From: Ophiothrix spiculata
Lineage: Eukaryota; Echinodermata; Ophiuroidea; Amphilepidida; Ophiotrichidae
Direction: 5' to 3' (one strand)
Length of the DNA stretch: 22,194 nt
Assembly (NCBI GenBank): GCA_000969725.1
Contig: JXSR01S007853.1
The notes under the pieces are model-generated. The model was given only the letters and a program-made list of their open reading frames with translations. It had not been told where the DNA came from and made no database searches. Positions 9,108-17,393 of this stretch are shown here, one piece after another (the first letter of the stretch is position 1; every line of letters begins with the position of its first letter). Position numbers and translations under genes: made by a program.

Positions 9108-12100
9108 CTACATATTACAATACAATGGTTTTTCTTTGCAGTAAGCTTTAATGTGTTGTCTCATGGAACCCAACTGTGTGAACCGTGTATGACAATATTG
9201 ACATTCAAACGGCTTCTCTTTAGTATGGGTCAAAAAATGCCTCTGCATGTTATCAAGTCGCGAGAAAGGCATGCCACACCATTCACAAAGGAAAGGCTTA
9301 TCGTTGTTGTGGATCCTCATATGTGCAGCACGGTTATTTGCAACCAATGTCTTGTGACAAACTTCGCATTTGAAAGTCTTGATTTTCTCCCTCGTGTGGG
9401 TTACAATATGTTTATCTAAATCATCATCCCAACGAAAAGTTTTACCGCAATATGGACACTGGCATGTGTACGGTTTCTTTTTAGGGAGACCTGAGTGAAT
9501 TTCTTCATGCAGTACACATTCAGTTGGTGTTGCAAAACATGCTTCACAATACTGACACTGGTAAGCCTTCTTTTTAGCAGGAGGGTGAAGTTTAACATGT
9601 TCTTGGTAAAGACCTAAGTATGTAAAACGTTCATGGCAAATACTGCACTCGTATTTCTTTTCTTCATGGGTTTTAACATGATATTCCAAAGCAGATTTAG
9701 TTGCAAATTGCTTTTCACAAGATGAACACCCAAATTGTTTGTGACCTTTGACCTTTTTATCATAATGGGGTGTCTTGACCTTTCTACCGTAACGGGATGT
9801 CCGGACCTTCCTATCATAATGGGATGTCTGGAAATGAGATACAAGGTTGATCAGGTCAGAAAAACATCGATGACACTTGTCACATTTATATGTTTCTTGC
9901 TCCTTATTGGGTGTAAAACCTGCATCATCATGTCTTTTCTGTGCACTGTTGGGTGTAAAATCTACAACTTTGGGTCTTTTTTGTGCCTTGTTGTTTCCAA
10001 CATTTACACCAACAGGTGCTTTTTTCACACAATTGGATGCCAAATTCACAGCATCATGTGTAGGAGTAGGTGTTTTGTCAGCACGGTTAGGTGTTGTTTT
10101 TCGTGCACGTTTTGGTTTAAAAGCAACAACTTTCGTTTTTTGAGCTCTGGAGCAAAAAGAAACGTGATGTGTCAGGATATCTAGAGCAGGAAACAAGGTA
10201 TGACAATGTTTACATTCATATGGTTTCTCTTTAGTATGGGTCAAGTAATGCTTGTGCAGGTTATCACGTCGTGAGAAAGGCATGCCGCACCATTCACAAA
10301 GGAACGGCTTCTCTTTGCTATGGATCCTCATATGCACCACACGATTGTTTTCCCGTAATACCTTACCACAAATTTGGCATTGGAATTTCCTGATTACTTT
10401 CTCCTTAGTGTGGGTTAATACATGTCGTTCCAGGTCATCATCAAAGCGAAAAGATTTACCGCAAAATGAACACTGGCAGCTATACGGTTTCATTTCAGGG
10501 ACACTTTCTGTACATGTATGCCATACATATTCAGATGGTGTTGCAAAGCTCGTTAGACATTGCTGGCACTGGTATGTTTTCTCTTTAGGGTGAAGTTTCA
10601 CATGTTCTTGGTAAATACCTACGTAGGTGAAACGTTCATGACAAATATCACACTCATATTTTTTCTCTTCATGGGTTTTGGCATGATATTCCAAAGCAGA
10701 CTTAGTAGCAAAATTCTTATCACAGGATGAGCACTGAAATTGCTTTTGAACTTTGACCTTTTGACAATGGGAGATTAAATGGGCGGTGAAGTTATTCAAG
10801 TCATCAAAACCCCTGTAACACTGTTCACATTTATATGATGTTTTTTGTTCACTACTGAATGACAAATCTGCACCATCACCTGTGTTTGGTGCAATGTTAG
10901 GTGTAATATCCACAGCACCAGGTGTTTTACTTGCACTATTGGGTGTAAAATCCACATCACCCATAGTTTCTTGTGCACTGTTGGGTGTAAAATCCACAAC
11001 ATCAGGTGTTTTTTGCACACAATCCGGTGAAAATTCAACATCATGTGTTTTTTGTGCACAGTTGCACTGTGCACCATCATGATGGGATGTATGGAAATGG
11101 ACGACAAGTTTATTCAACTCAGTAAAACTTTGATGACACTTTTCACATTTATATGCTATTTCTTGCTCACTGCTGGGTGTAGAATCAGCACTATCATGTG
11201 CTTTTTGTGCACTATTGGGTGTAAAATCTGTTGCAGCAGGTGTATTTTGTGCACTTTTGGTTGTAAAATCTACACCGTGTCTTTTTTGTGCACTTTTGGT
11301 TGTAACATCCACACCATGTCTTTTAGGTGCCCTGTTGTGTGTAAAAGCTGCACCACCATGTGTTTTTTGTACACCTTTGCGTTTACTTGATTTCTTCTGT
11401 TTAGATGAAAGTGTTTTTCTTCTATTTATCGTATGGGATATCTGGATATGGCAGATAAGGTTATTCAGATGAGAATAACATCGGTTACACTTGTCACATT
11501 TATATGTCGTTTCATCGTTACCTTTGGAGGAAGTTAAATCTACAATTTTATGTTTCTGTGTAGACAAAAATGTTTGACTTTTTTCAATTCGAACTTTGGC
11601 CTTCTTGCTATTATGGGATACCTGCATATGCCACATAAGCTTATTCAAATCAGAAAAACATTTGCGACACTTGTGACATTTGTAGATAATTTTTTGTACA
11701 GTTTTGAGTGCTAAATCGGCAGCTTTTTGTACCCTATTGGGCGTATCTGCAGCATCAGTATCATGTGTTTTCTGTGCACTTTTGGGTGTATAACCTGTAG
11801 CATCACAAGATTTTTGTGCACCTTTGGGTGTAAAATCCACATCATCTTGTGTTTTTTGAGAACAGTTGCAGAGTGTGCCATCATTATGGGATCTCTGGAA
11901 ATGGGCGATAAGGTTAATCGGCTCATTAAAACATTGGTGACACTTTTCACATTTATATGTTGTTTCTTCTGCATTTGTGGAAGTAACATCTGCATCATGC
12001 ACATATACAAATGTTTTCCTTCTTTTCAGTCGAATTCCTTTGCTCCGATTGATGATTTTAGATTTCAAGCAGATATGTTTGGTAGCAAGATATTTCTTTT

Positions 12101-12542
12101 TATGTCTATATTTATGCCACAGGTATGAGGTAAATGTGGTCTTGTATGCTCCACAGAATACACATTTGAAAGCCCTTAATACTGTTTTGGATGGTCCTGT
12201 GTCATGTTTGACTTCAGCTAATCCTAGTTTGGATGAGCCATTGTCAGAATTGACTTTAATAAATCCTGGTTTTGCTGGCTCCTTGTCAGCTTTGCATAAA
12301 ATTAACCCTCGTTTGGGATGACCCGTGTCATATTTGTTGTCCATTTCAAACTTTTCATTTGTGTCCATTAATCCTGGTTCAGATGATTCCATGTCAGACT
12401 CATTTATTAACTCTGGTTTAGGATGACCTATGTCCATTAATCCTGGTTCAGATGACTCCATGTCAGACTCGTTTATCAACCCTGGTTTAAAATTACCTGT
12501 GTCAATACTGTTGTTCAGTGATAATGGTTCAAATGATTCCAT
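9108..12542 (-). CDS. Large multi-C2H2 zinc-finger protein, 1144 aa, single ZF exon
   Basis: One uninterrupted frame encodes 1144 residues with about 21 C2H2-type fingers, so it is probably a nuclear nucleic-acid-binding protein; target and partners are unknown. Finger positions by residue: 1 (125-147), 2 (196-219), 3 (287-310), 4 (347-370), 5 (464-487), 6-13 (570-797), 14-21 (885-1135). Fingers 2-5 and 14 share the pattern YKCxKCxxCF...H-x4-H with a Ser before the last His. Fingers 7-13 and 15-21 correspond one to one and include TKEKP-like linkers. Fingers 11 and 19 are one residue short (C-x2-C-x11-H). Fingers 13 and 21 end in Cys (C2HC). Finger 9 lacks its last ligand and is probably degenerate. 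No KRAB, BTB, SCAN or ZAD domain is visible. Between fingers are low-complexity repeat arrays. The ATG at 12542 follows an in-frame stop at 12582-12584. Upstream exons may exist beyond the acceptor at 12639. I do not recognise an orthologue. Confidence 0.92.
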   Translation of the reverse strand: MESFEPLSLNNSIDTGNFKPGLINESDMESSEPGLMDIGHPKPELINESDMESSEPGLMDTNEKFEMDNKYDTGHPKRGLILCKADKEPAKPGFIKVNSDNGSSKLGLAEVKHDTGPSKTVLRAFKCVFCGAYKTTFTSYLWHKYRHKKKYLATKHICLKSKIINRSKGIRLKRRKTFVYVHDADVTSTNAEETTYKCEKCHQCFNEPINLIAHFQRSHNDGTLCNCSQKTQDDVDFTPKGAQKSCDATGYTPKSAQKTHDTDAADTPNRVQKAADLALKTVQKIIYKCHKCRKCFSDLNKLMWHMQVSHNSKKAKVRIEKSQTFLSTQKHKIVDLTSSKGNDETTYKCDKCNRCYSHLNNLICHIQISHTINRRKTLSSKQKKSSKRKGVQKTHGGAAFTHNRAPKRHGVDVTTKSAQKRHGVDFTTKSAQNTPAATDFTPNSAQKAHDSADSTPSSEQEIAYKCEKCHQSFTELNKLVVHFHTSHHDGAQCNCAQKTHDVEFSPDCVQKTPDVVDFTPNSAQETMGDVDFTPNSASKTPGAVDITPNIAPNTGDGADLSFSSEQKTSYKCEQCYRGFDDLNNFTAHLISHCQKVKVQKQFQCSSCDKNFATKSALEYHAKTHEEKKYECDICHERFTYVGIYQEHVKLHPKEKTYQCQQCLTSFATPSEYVWHTCTESVPEMKPYSCQCSFCGKSFRFDDDLERHVLTHTKEKVIRKFQCQICGKVLRENNRVVHMRIHSKEKPFLCEWCGMPFSRRDNLHKHYLTHTKEKPYECKHCHTLFPALDILTHHVSFCSRAQKTKVVAFKPKRARKTTPNRADKTPTPTHDAVNLASNCVKKAPVGVNVGNNKAQKRPKVVDFTPNSAQKRHDDAGFTPNKEQETYKCDKCHRCFSDLINLVSHFQTSHYDRKVRTSRYGRKVKTPHYDKKVKGHKQFGCSSCEKQFATKSALEYHVKTHEEKKYECSICHERFTYLGLYQEHVKLHPPAKKKAYQCQYCEACFATPTECVLHEEIHSGLPKKKPYTCQCPYCGKTFRWDDDLDKHIVTHTREKIKTFKCEVCHKTLVANNRAAHMRIHNNDKPFLCEWCGMPFSRLDNMQRHFLTHTKEKPFECQYCHTRFTQLGSMRQHIKAYCKEKPLYCNM
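9138..10835 (-). repeat. Duplicated eight-finger module inside the zinc-finger gene
   Basis: Residues 570-797 (10152-10835) and 885-1135 (9138-9890) are two copies of an eight-finger block. Matching fingers share helix residues: fingers 7 and 15 both read ATKSALEYH after the Phe, fingers 12 and 20 both begin FLCEWCGMPFSR, and fingers 10 and 18 share the extra-Cys start CQC. The odd features (short finger 11/19, Cys-ended finger 13/21) occur in both copies, so they predate the duplication. Nucleotide similarity is clearly visible by eye. Finger 9 has lost its final His, whereas its partner 17 keeps it. The block's first fingers (6 and 14) are less alike. Confidence 0.88.
9897..11861 (-). repeat. 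Arrays of a ~14-residue linker repeat between zinc fingers
   Basis: Four inter-finger linkers consist of a degenerate unit close to AQKTHDxVDFTPNS, about 42 bp. They lie at residues 228-283 (four units), 390-460 (five), 495-566 (five) and 799-882 (five or six, more decayed), that is near 11694-11861, 11163-11375, 10845-11060 and 9897-10148. The best copies read VDFTPNSAQ. The unit is rich in Asp, Thr, Pro, Asn, Gln and Lys and has no predicted fold by eye, so it is probably a flexible spacer. Units expand and contract between fingers, consistent with slippage or unequal exchange. Confidence 0.85.
12363..12500 (-). repeat. N-terminal 23-residue (69-bp) tandem repeat
   Basis: Two nearly identical 69-bp units encode a peptide containing ELINESDMESSEPGLMD; matching starts on the plus strand are 12364 and 12433. 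More diverged units continue to about residue 120, with the recurring words DTGHPK, PGL and DTGPSK. The segment is acidic and probably disordered. It precedes the first finger and contains no recognised effector domain. Confidence 0.8.
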
Positions 12543-12638
12543 GCCAGATTTGTCTGTCTTGACCTCATGACAAATTTGTCGTCAAAACTTTGGATTGGAT
12601 GGCCCACATCTGATTTGTCTTCAAACTCAGTTGGTTTC
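12543..12638 (-). other. Probable start of the terminal exon, with a frame break before the ATG
   Basis: Between the acceptor and the ATG at 12542, a second frame reads FEDKSDVGHPIQSFDDKF. This resembles the repeat seen inside the protein (KFEMDNKYDTGHPK). The protein's own frame upstream of the ATG reads EVKTDKSG and then meets a stop at 12582-12584. Repeat-like coding therefore seems to switch frame near 12565-12582. Either the ancestral N-terminus extended upstream and a small indel has cut it off, or the sequence has an indel error, or this is now 5' UTR. Confidence 0.5.
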
Positions 12639-12656
12639 CTGAAAAAAAAAATGAAA
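12639..12656 (-). promoter_or_regulatory. Splice acceptor (polypyrimidine tract + CAG) of the zinc-finger exon
   Basis: On the minus strand a ten-T tract is followed by CAG|GAAACC. The AG is the complement of plus-strand CT at 12639-12640. It lies about 97 bases upstream of the ATG, in a position typical for the large last exon of a zinc-finger gene. I could not identify a matching upstream exon or donor in the window. Confidence 0.55.
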
Positions 12657-12862
12657 TCAAATTTCATAAAGTCATAGTCATCATTTGGTATGTATATGCC
12701 TATCGACACTCATACAAGCTTTTAATCAAGCTGACACATGATACGAACCAAAATGAATAATGATAAAAATTATTGATAATTTTGTCTCACAAAGACAATT
12801 TTTAATTTTTTAAATGTGTGTTTGATGATTAAAGGATAAAGGGAAAGAACACTAAACATGTA

Positions 12863-13566
12863 GGGCCGTATCCTCGAACGATGTTTAGCTAAACGTTGGT
12901 TAGACCTAAAATGCGTTTAGTTAAATTCTGATTTTAACTAAACGCTCGGTAAATATTTAAACAATGCGTCTAGTTAACAAAGATATTTACAAACTAACAA
13001 ATATCATTCACTGAACTGTGCACACAAAAGATATGCACTAGTGACCTGAAAGTATGTATTAGTAGAAGGTCCCTAGTCAATAAAGATTTCTTCGCTTCAT
13101 CAGTTACACGGCTTGTATTATTTTATCAAGTGATGCCCGTGTATTGAATACGTGAAGATAGACCTACATATTAATAGCACGCACACAATTATCATGTTTA
13201 CTATGATAATTCAAGGTATATTTTATCAAGAAGAACAGATTTTGAGTGATTTGTTTGTCATGATCATGTCGATGCCATCATATTATAATTTTCAAACATT
13301 CTTCATTAGTATTATTACATTTTAAAGCTTAAAACAATAAATATAGTTGTCGGACACATGATGAAAATAAACTTTAAACACACCTTAAACTACCCCCTGA
13401 CCTAGTTGAGTTTTAAACGCATTTTAGAGGAGTTTAACGACACGTGTTTAAAATTTAAACGGTGATTGTATTTAGTTACCCTTTGAGAATTACGTTTATT
13501 TTAATCATCGTTTAAATCGCGATTTAAACACTGATTAGCGTTAAACATCGTTCAAGAATACGGCCC
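12863..13566. mobile_element. 704-bp TIR element with GTA target duplication
   Basis: The left end GGGCCGTATCCTCGAACGAT (continuing GTTTA) matches the inverted right end at 23 of 25 bases. GTA flanks both ends (12860-12862, 13567-13569). Subterminal DNA is packed with GTTTA/TAAAC words, including GTTTAGCTAAAC and CTAAAATGCGTTTAG, the latter mirrored as TTTAAACGCATTTTAG near 13412. A 3-bp duplication is typical of PIF/Harbinger-type elements; no transposase is present, so that assignment is inference. It lies about 220 bases upstream of the gene's terminal exon, probably inside an intron. Confidence 0.75.
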
Positions 13567-13569
13567 GTA

Positions 13570-13851
13570 AAGTCCAAAATCCTCAGAATGTGCTTTCCTT
13601 TCTTATAAACTTAGCTACATGTATAGAAAGTTATAAAATGATATTAAACTACAAGCAAATAAAATAACCACAACTATTTTTTAAGTAAATCCAAACTTTA
13701 GAGTATATATGAATTCTCAAATTGTTCATAACATCACATCACCAAACACATTTCCATAATTACAAAGAAGTTGCAGTTATTTCCAATCTATGTAAATGAC
13801 AGCATATGTCCTCTGGATCATTTATCCCAATCTCCCAAGCATTGTCGGATT
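13570..13851. other. No gene recognised
   Basis: AT-rich spacer between two elements; nothing supportable. Confidence 0.4.
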
Positions 13852-14055
13852 AGGCCTAAAAAAATGTTTGATTGGTGTAACATAGAAAAACAAATAGGGT
13901 AGGTAGGTCGGATATTTTAAAGTCTATGGTTCACATACAAGAACACATTTGGGATTTTTCAAATTTGGGATTTGGAGGTTTTTTACCATGCACAAAAAAA
14001 ATAAAAATATTTAGGGTCGGTCAGGTTATGCCAATCAAACAATTTTTTTAGGCCT
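13852..14055 (-). mobile_element. AGGCCT-ended inverted-repeat element, copy 2
   Basis: It starts AGGCCTAAAAAAATGTTTGA and ends with the inverted form TCAAACAATTTTTTTAGGCC (plus T). Inside, GGGTAGGTAGGTCGG is the complement of the right-hand motif of copy 1, and AGGGTCGGTC of its left-hand motif. This copy is therefore inverted relative to 2111-2458 and is shorter (204 bp). Confidence 0.75.
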
Positions 14056-14297
14056 TATAATCATATAAAGAGGAAGAAAACCTATAACGAGGAAGACACT
14101 CAAAGAGAAGATCGCAATGCAGATAGAAAATGAACAGTTCTTTCATCCCATGTGCAGATATATCTAAGCCTACACTTATTCATTCCAAAGTAGCACGAGA
14201 TGCAACAGATGATAGGCCTACTGCTGCTCAAAAGAAAGGTCATTGAACAAGCAGAGTCATGGAGATTTAGTGGTTCCATAGATCAGGTATCTAATTA
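14056..14297. other. No gene recognised
   Basis: No motif, repeat partner or good open frame seen. Confidence 0.35.
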
Positions 14298-14850
14298 CCC
14301 TAACCGTACAAAACATCAAAAAATCAAAATCCACATGGTTTGAAAATCGCCTAAGTCCAAATGTGTCATAGACCGTGGTTAGCAATGGTCATGAAATCGC
14401 TGCCATGGTAGTGCGTGCTCGGTGGCTTGACATAGTGATACTTGGGTTGGGATGCGAGAGGTCCCGGGTTCAAAGCCAGGTGGAAACTGGCCATTATTAA
14501 CTTGCGGATTTCAGAGGAGATAGTTTTTAAATGAACATGTGCCCAATACGGATAGGGTTAATGAAGCCCACATATGGGTCTACCTTAATGCTAACTGTAC
14601 AAATCATCAAAAAATCACAATCCACATGGTTAGGAAAGTCCAAATACGTCATAGACCAAAGTTAGCAATGGTCACTAAATTGCTGACATGGCAGCGCGTG
14701 CTCGATGATTTGACATAGTGATAGTTGGGTTGGGATGCAAGAGGTCCTGGGTTTGAACCCAGGTGGAAACCCGCCATTTTGTTTAAACTTGCAGATTTCC
14801 AAGGAGGTTTTTAAACGGAGAAGTGCTCAGTACGGTTAGGGTTAGGATGG
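14298..14850 (+). repeat. Tandem pair of tRNA-derived SINE-like units, ~285-bp period
   Basis: Two diverged copies begin near 14298 and 14588. Shared words are ATCAAAAAATCA, CCACATGGTT, TTGACATAGTGAT and TTGGGTTGGGATGC. Each has a Pol III B-box-like core, GGGTTCAAAGCC near 14467 and GGGTTTGAACCC near 14750, preceded by GTGCTCG...TTGACATAGTG in the A-box-like position. No cloverleaf with a proper anticodon arm is evident, so I call it SINE-like rather than a tRNA gene. Confidence 0.55.
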
Positions 14851-15237
14851 GTAATACAAGGGCATACTGTTCCTAAGACAAAATTATGTGCTGATATCAT
14901 TTAACTTAGTTGTAACAACTTGGCACAACAGTTCAGGAAAGCCTACAAATCCAGGAAACAAGTCATGTGCACACCCAGAGTAGATCATAAAATAAGCATA
15001 ATTGAAACTCCTCTCACAACTGAAATATCCCTGCATTGCTAGCAGGGAATAGTTCTATTAGTTAACATATGATTGATCTATATGTTATTCAGAGACAGAT
15101 GCATCATACCTGTGTACATTGAATTATGTGTCACAAATTCTGCTGAAGTGCAGCAGAACATGGTAGCCAACAAAGGAGTATATCATGTTCAGCCAGGTTT
15201 GATCAAGAACCATACTATATATCACTAGAAGTAAAAA
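14851..15237. other. No gene recognised
   Basis: No long open frame, no repeat partner in the window and no RNA-like structure noticed. Confidence 0.35.
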
Positions 15238-15530
15238 ACATCTTGGTTTGGACAATCCATCTCGGTTTCAAGTGCCTCAAAACAATAACATAGTTTTGTT
15301 ACATTGTATGTAGCACCACTTCAAACCGAGACTCTAAACCAAGACACTAATTATTGATCCCTGAAAGCAAGTCACCAAAGGGATCACATAAATTGGATTA
15401 TTGATTTTGGTGGAAAAAACATATTGGTTTTGCATCTCCTGTTCCTGCCTTGGTTTAGTGAGAACAATGGCATAGTGGCTATTGTTTAGAGGCACTTCAA
15501 ACCAAGATGCTTTGTCCAAACTGGAATGTT
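15238..15530. mobile_element. Three-copy palindromic element
   Basis: A roughly 40-bp unit with CTTGGTTTGGACAAT...CTCGGTTTCAAGTGCCTC occurs at 15241-15281. It recurs inverted at about 15311-15347 and again inverted at 15483-15521. The outer arms (15238-15294 and 15479-15530) make a foldback of about 290 bp. Non-coding; no clear target duplication. Confidence 0.65.
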
Positions 15531-15531
15531 T

Positions 15532-16034
15532 TTTTTATTTTTAGTGTATGCTGCAATTGACAATACAGATGCACAAGTGGATAGAGACTCCTCCCATGCA
15601 TTTGCATCAACTCTATTCCAGAAAAGGGTTCAAGGAGAAAATGGTGACTCTTTGGTTCCTCCTAAATTTACAACTGGACTCCCAATCCACCTCTTCAAAG
15701 CTAAATGATGTAAAGCATTGAAGATCTACTTTCATGTAATATCTTTGGATCACCTAAACCGAAAACAAGTCCTTGTACTATCCTGCCTCTTAATCCTGTC
15801 AACATGTAGAGAAGCTCATAGAACCTGAGCAGGGTATCAATATGCATGGCTCTTAATTGGCAAGATATTTCTTTAGACACTCAAGAGTCAATTTTAGGAC
15901 ACCTGCCTACTCCCTTTCTAAAGCGTGGGCTGCATACAGTGATTTTGATATGGACTTGCCTAGTTCATCAATACATTAGTCCACTACGGAAGACACAGAA
16001 AAACAGATCTTTGAACATGGTGGACCAAAAGTAA
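15532..16034 (+). pseudogene. Possible decayed coding fragment of unknown origin
   Basis: A T-rich stretch ending in TTTAG is followed by an open frame to 15708 whose peptide (for example VDRDSSHAFASTLFQKRV) has an ordinary amino-acid mix. A second frame runs from 15723 through 15846-16034 with stops near 15810-15830 and contains LNWQDISLDTQESILGHL. The two pieces are in different frames. I recognise no family. It could be a broken exon or transposon remnant, or chance. Confidence 0.2.
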
Positions 16035-16130
16035 TTTTGAATGACCAACGAAAGCAGTCTTCCTGATAAGCGCTGAACACGAAAAATACCGCAAAATAGT
16101 ATCCAGTGCTCCTGACTCCACGGGCCTTAA

Positions 16131-17249
16131 GGGGCCTGTTAAGGCTTTTATTTTGACTTTCTTTTTTGGCTTATAAGTCTAAAAATATTAAGTTACAATA
16201 TAAAAAAGTATACATTTCTAGAAAGGAAATTTGACAAGGAATCTGTTTATGCTATTGGTTTGGTTCAAAAATGACCATATTTGGTAAAAAATAGCAGAAA
16301 GCAGTGATTTTGCCTACACATGAAACGGGAAAGGTAACTAAAAAAATTGTTACTGCCATTTTATCACTTATATATTTTTGGAAACTGCACACAATTATCT
16401 AGGATCGCATTTTTTACTTTTTTAAATAAAGCCGAATTTTTCGAAATATAATAAAAACCATGTTAAATGTGCCGTTTCCGACATTTATCTGCATCAATTT
16501 TGATAGAAATTAATGAATATCTTTGATTTTAGGACCTTAAATTGAAAAATGAGAAACGCGATCCTAGATTATGATATACTGTACATAATGGTTGAAAAAT
16601 CTTTCCTCGTACTTTTTAGATTTTTTAGTTACGTTTCCCGTAAAAATGATGTTTTTTCATCAAAACTGATATGGAGACATCCCATGTTTAATGAAGAAAT
16701 CGCACATTTTGACCTAAAATCCATGAATTTTGAGGTCTAAACTTTGGGCATCGGACAATAAAACTTATTATGTAATTGATATTATTGGTAAGTATTGTAC
16801 TCAACTTTCAGATCCGAATTTAAGCTCCGTATTTTGTAAATATTGAAAGAAATCTAAAATACCAATGTTCAATTATTTGGTCTTTGTTTACAATATTGAC
16901 AAGTTTATTGCGGGATTTTAACAAAATGTGCTCATGCAAGAACATAACGCAACGCGTTCACCCGCGCACGCAGTACTTGTTACCGCGCAAAAAGTCACGC
17001 ACATCAAAACACGCAACCTAAACGCAAAATATAGGACGCGTAGTTATGCCCGTAATTTCCCGCCAACAGCCATGTGTTTATTTTACTGTAAAATGTCAAA
17101 ATGATCTTTTAATTTTACCTATAAACAAGTTTAAAACTTTTGTTTTGTAGTATTTTATTGTCTGTAATAAAAGGTAACATGCTGAAGTATCAGAAAATGC
17201 AGAAAAACTAAATTCTGCTACCGAACAAACGGCCGGGTTAACAGGCCCC
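16131..17249. mobile_element. 1.1-kb TTAA-flanked inverted-repeat element
   Basis: TTAA occurs at 16127-16130 and 17250-17253, with perfect 12-bp ends GGGGCCTGTTAA and TTAACAGGCCCC. The interior has inverted blocks: TCTAGGATCGCATTTTT near 16398 with CGCGATCCTAGAT near 16556, and AAACGGGAAAGGTAACTAAA near 16322 with its counterpart GTTACGTTTCCCGT near 16630. A CpG-rich patch lies at about 16945-17045. A 63-codon frame (16549-16740) sits in one arm and is not convincing. TTAA targeting fits Kolobok- or piggyBac-like non-autonomous elements. Confidence 0.75.
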
Positions 17250-17393
17250 TTAAGTAAAGAAACTTTTAACATGTGTTTTCCAATAAAAAAGAAGAAAAAA
17301 AAGAGTTGACCTTTGACCTTTGGATAATTTTTGACCTAAAGAGCCTATGCAAAACTTTAGCGTTGTTCAGTTAGAAAAGACAGTTGAAATTAA

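Noticed and set aside
8988..12321. Several plus-strand and other-frame open frames overlapping the zinc-finger gene (for example 8988-9419, 9735-10184, 11043-11390, 11727-12128)
   Set aside because: They are antisense or shifted shadows of the finger and linker repeats; their Cys- and Phe-rich peptides repeat with the gene's own periodicity.
14460..14770. tRNA gene, because of GGGTTCAAAGCC and GGGTTTGAACCC
   Set aside because: No complete cloverleaf or anticodon arm can be drawn; the sequence is better explained as SINE-like repeats.
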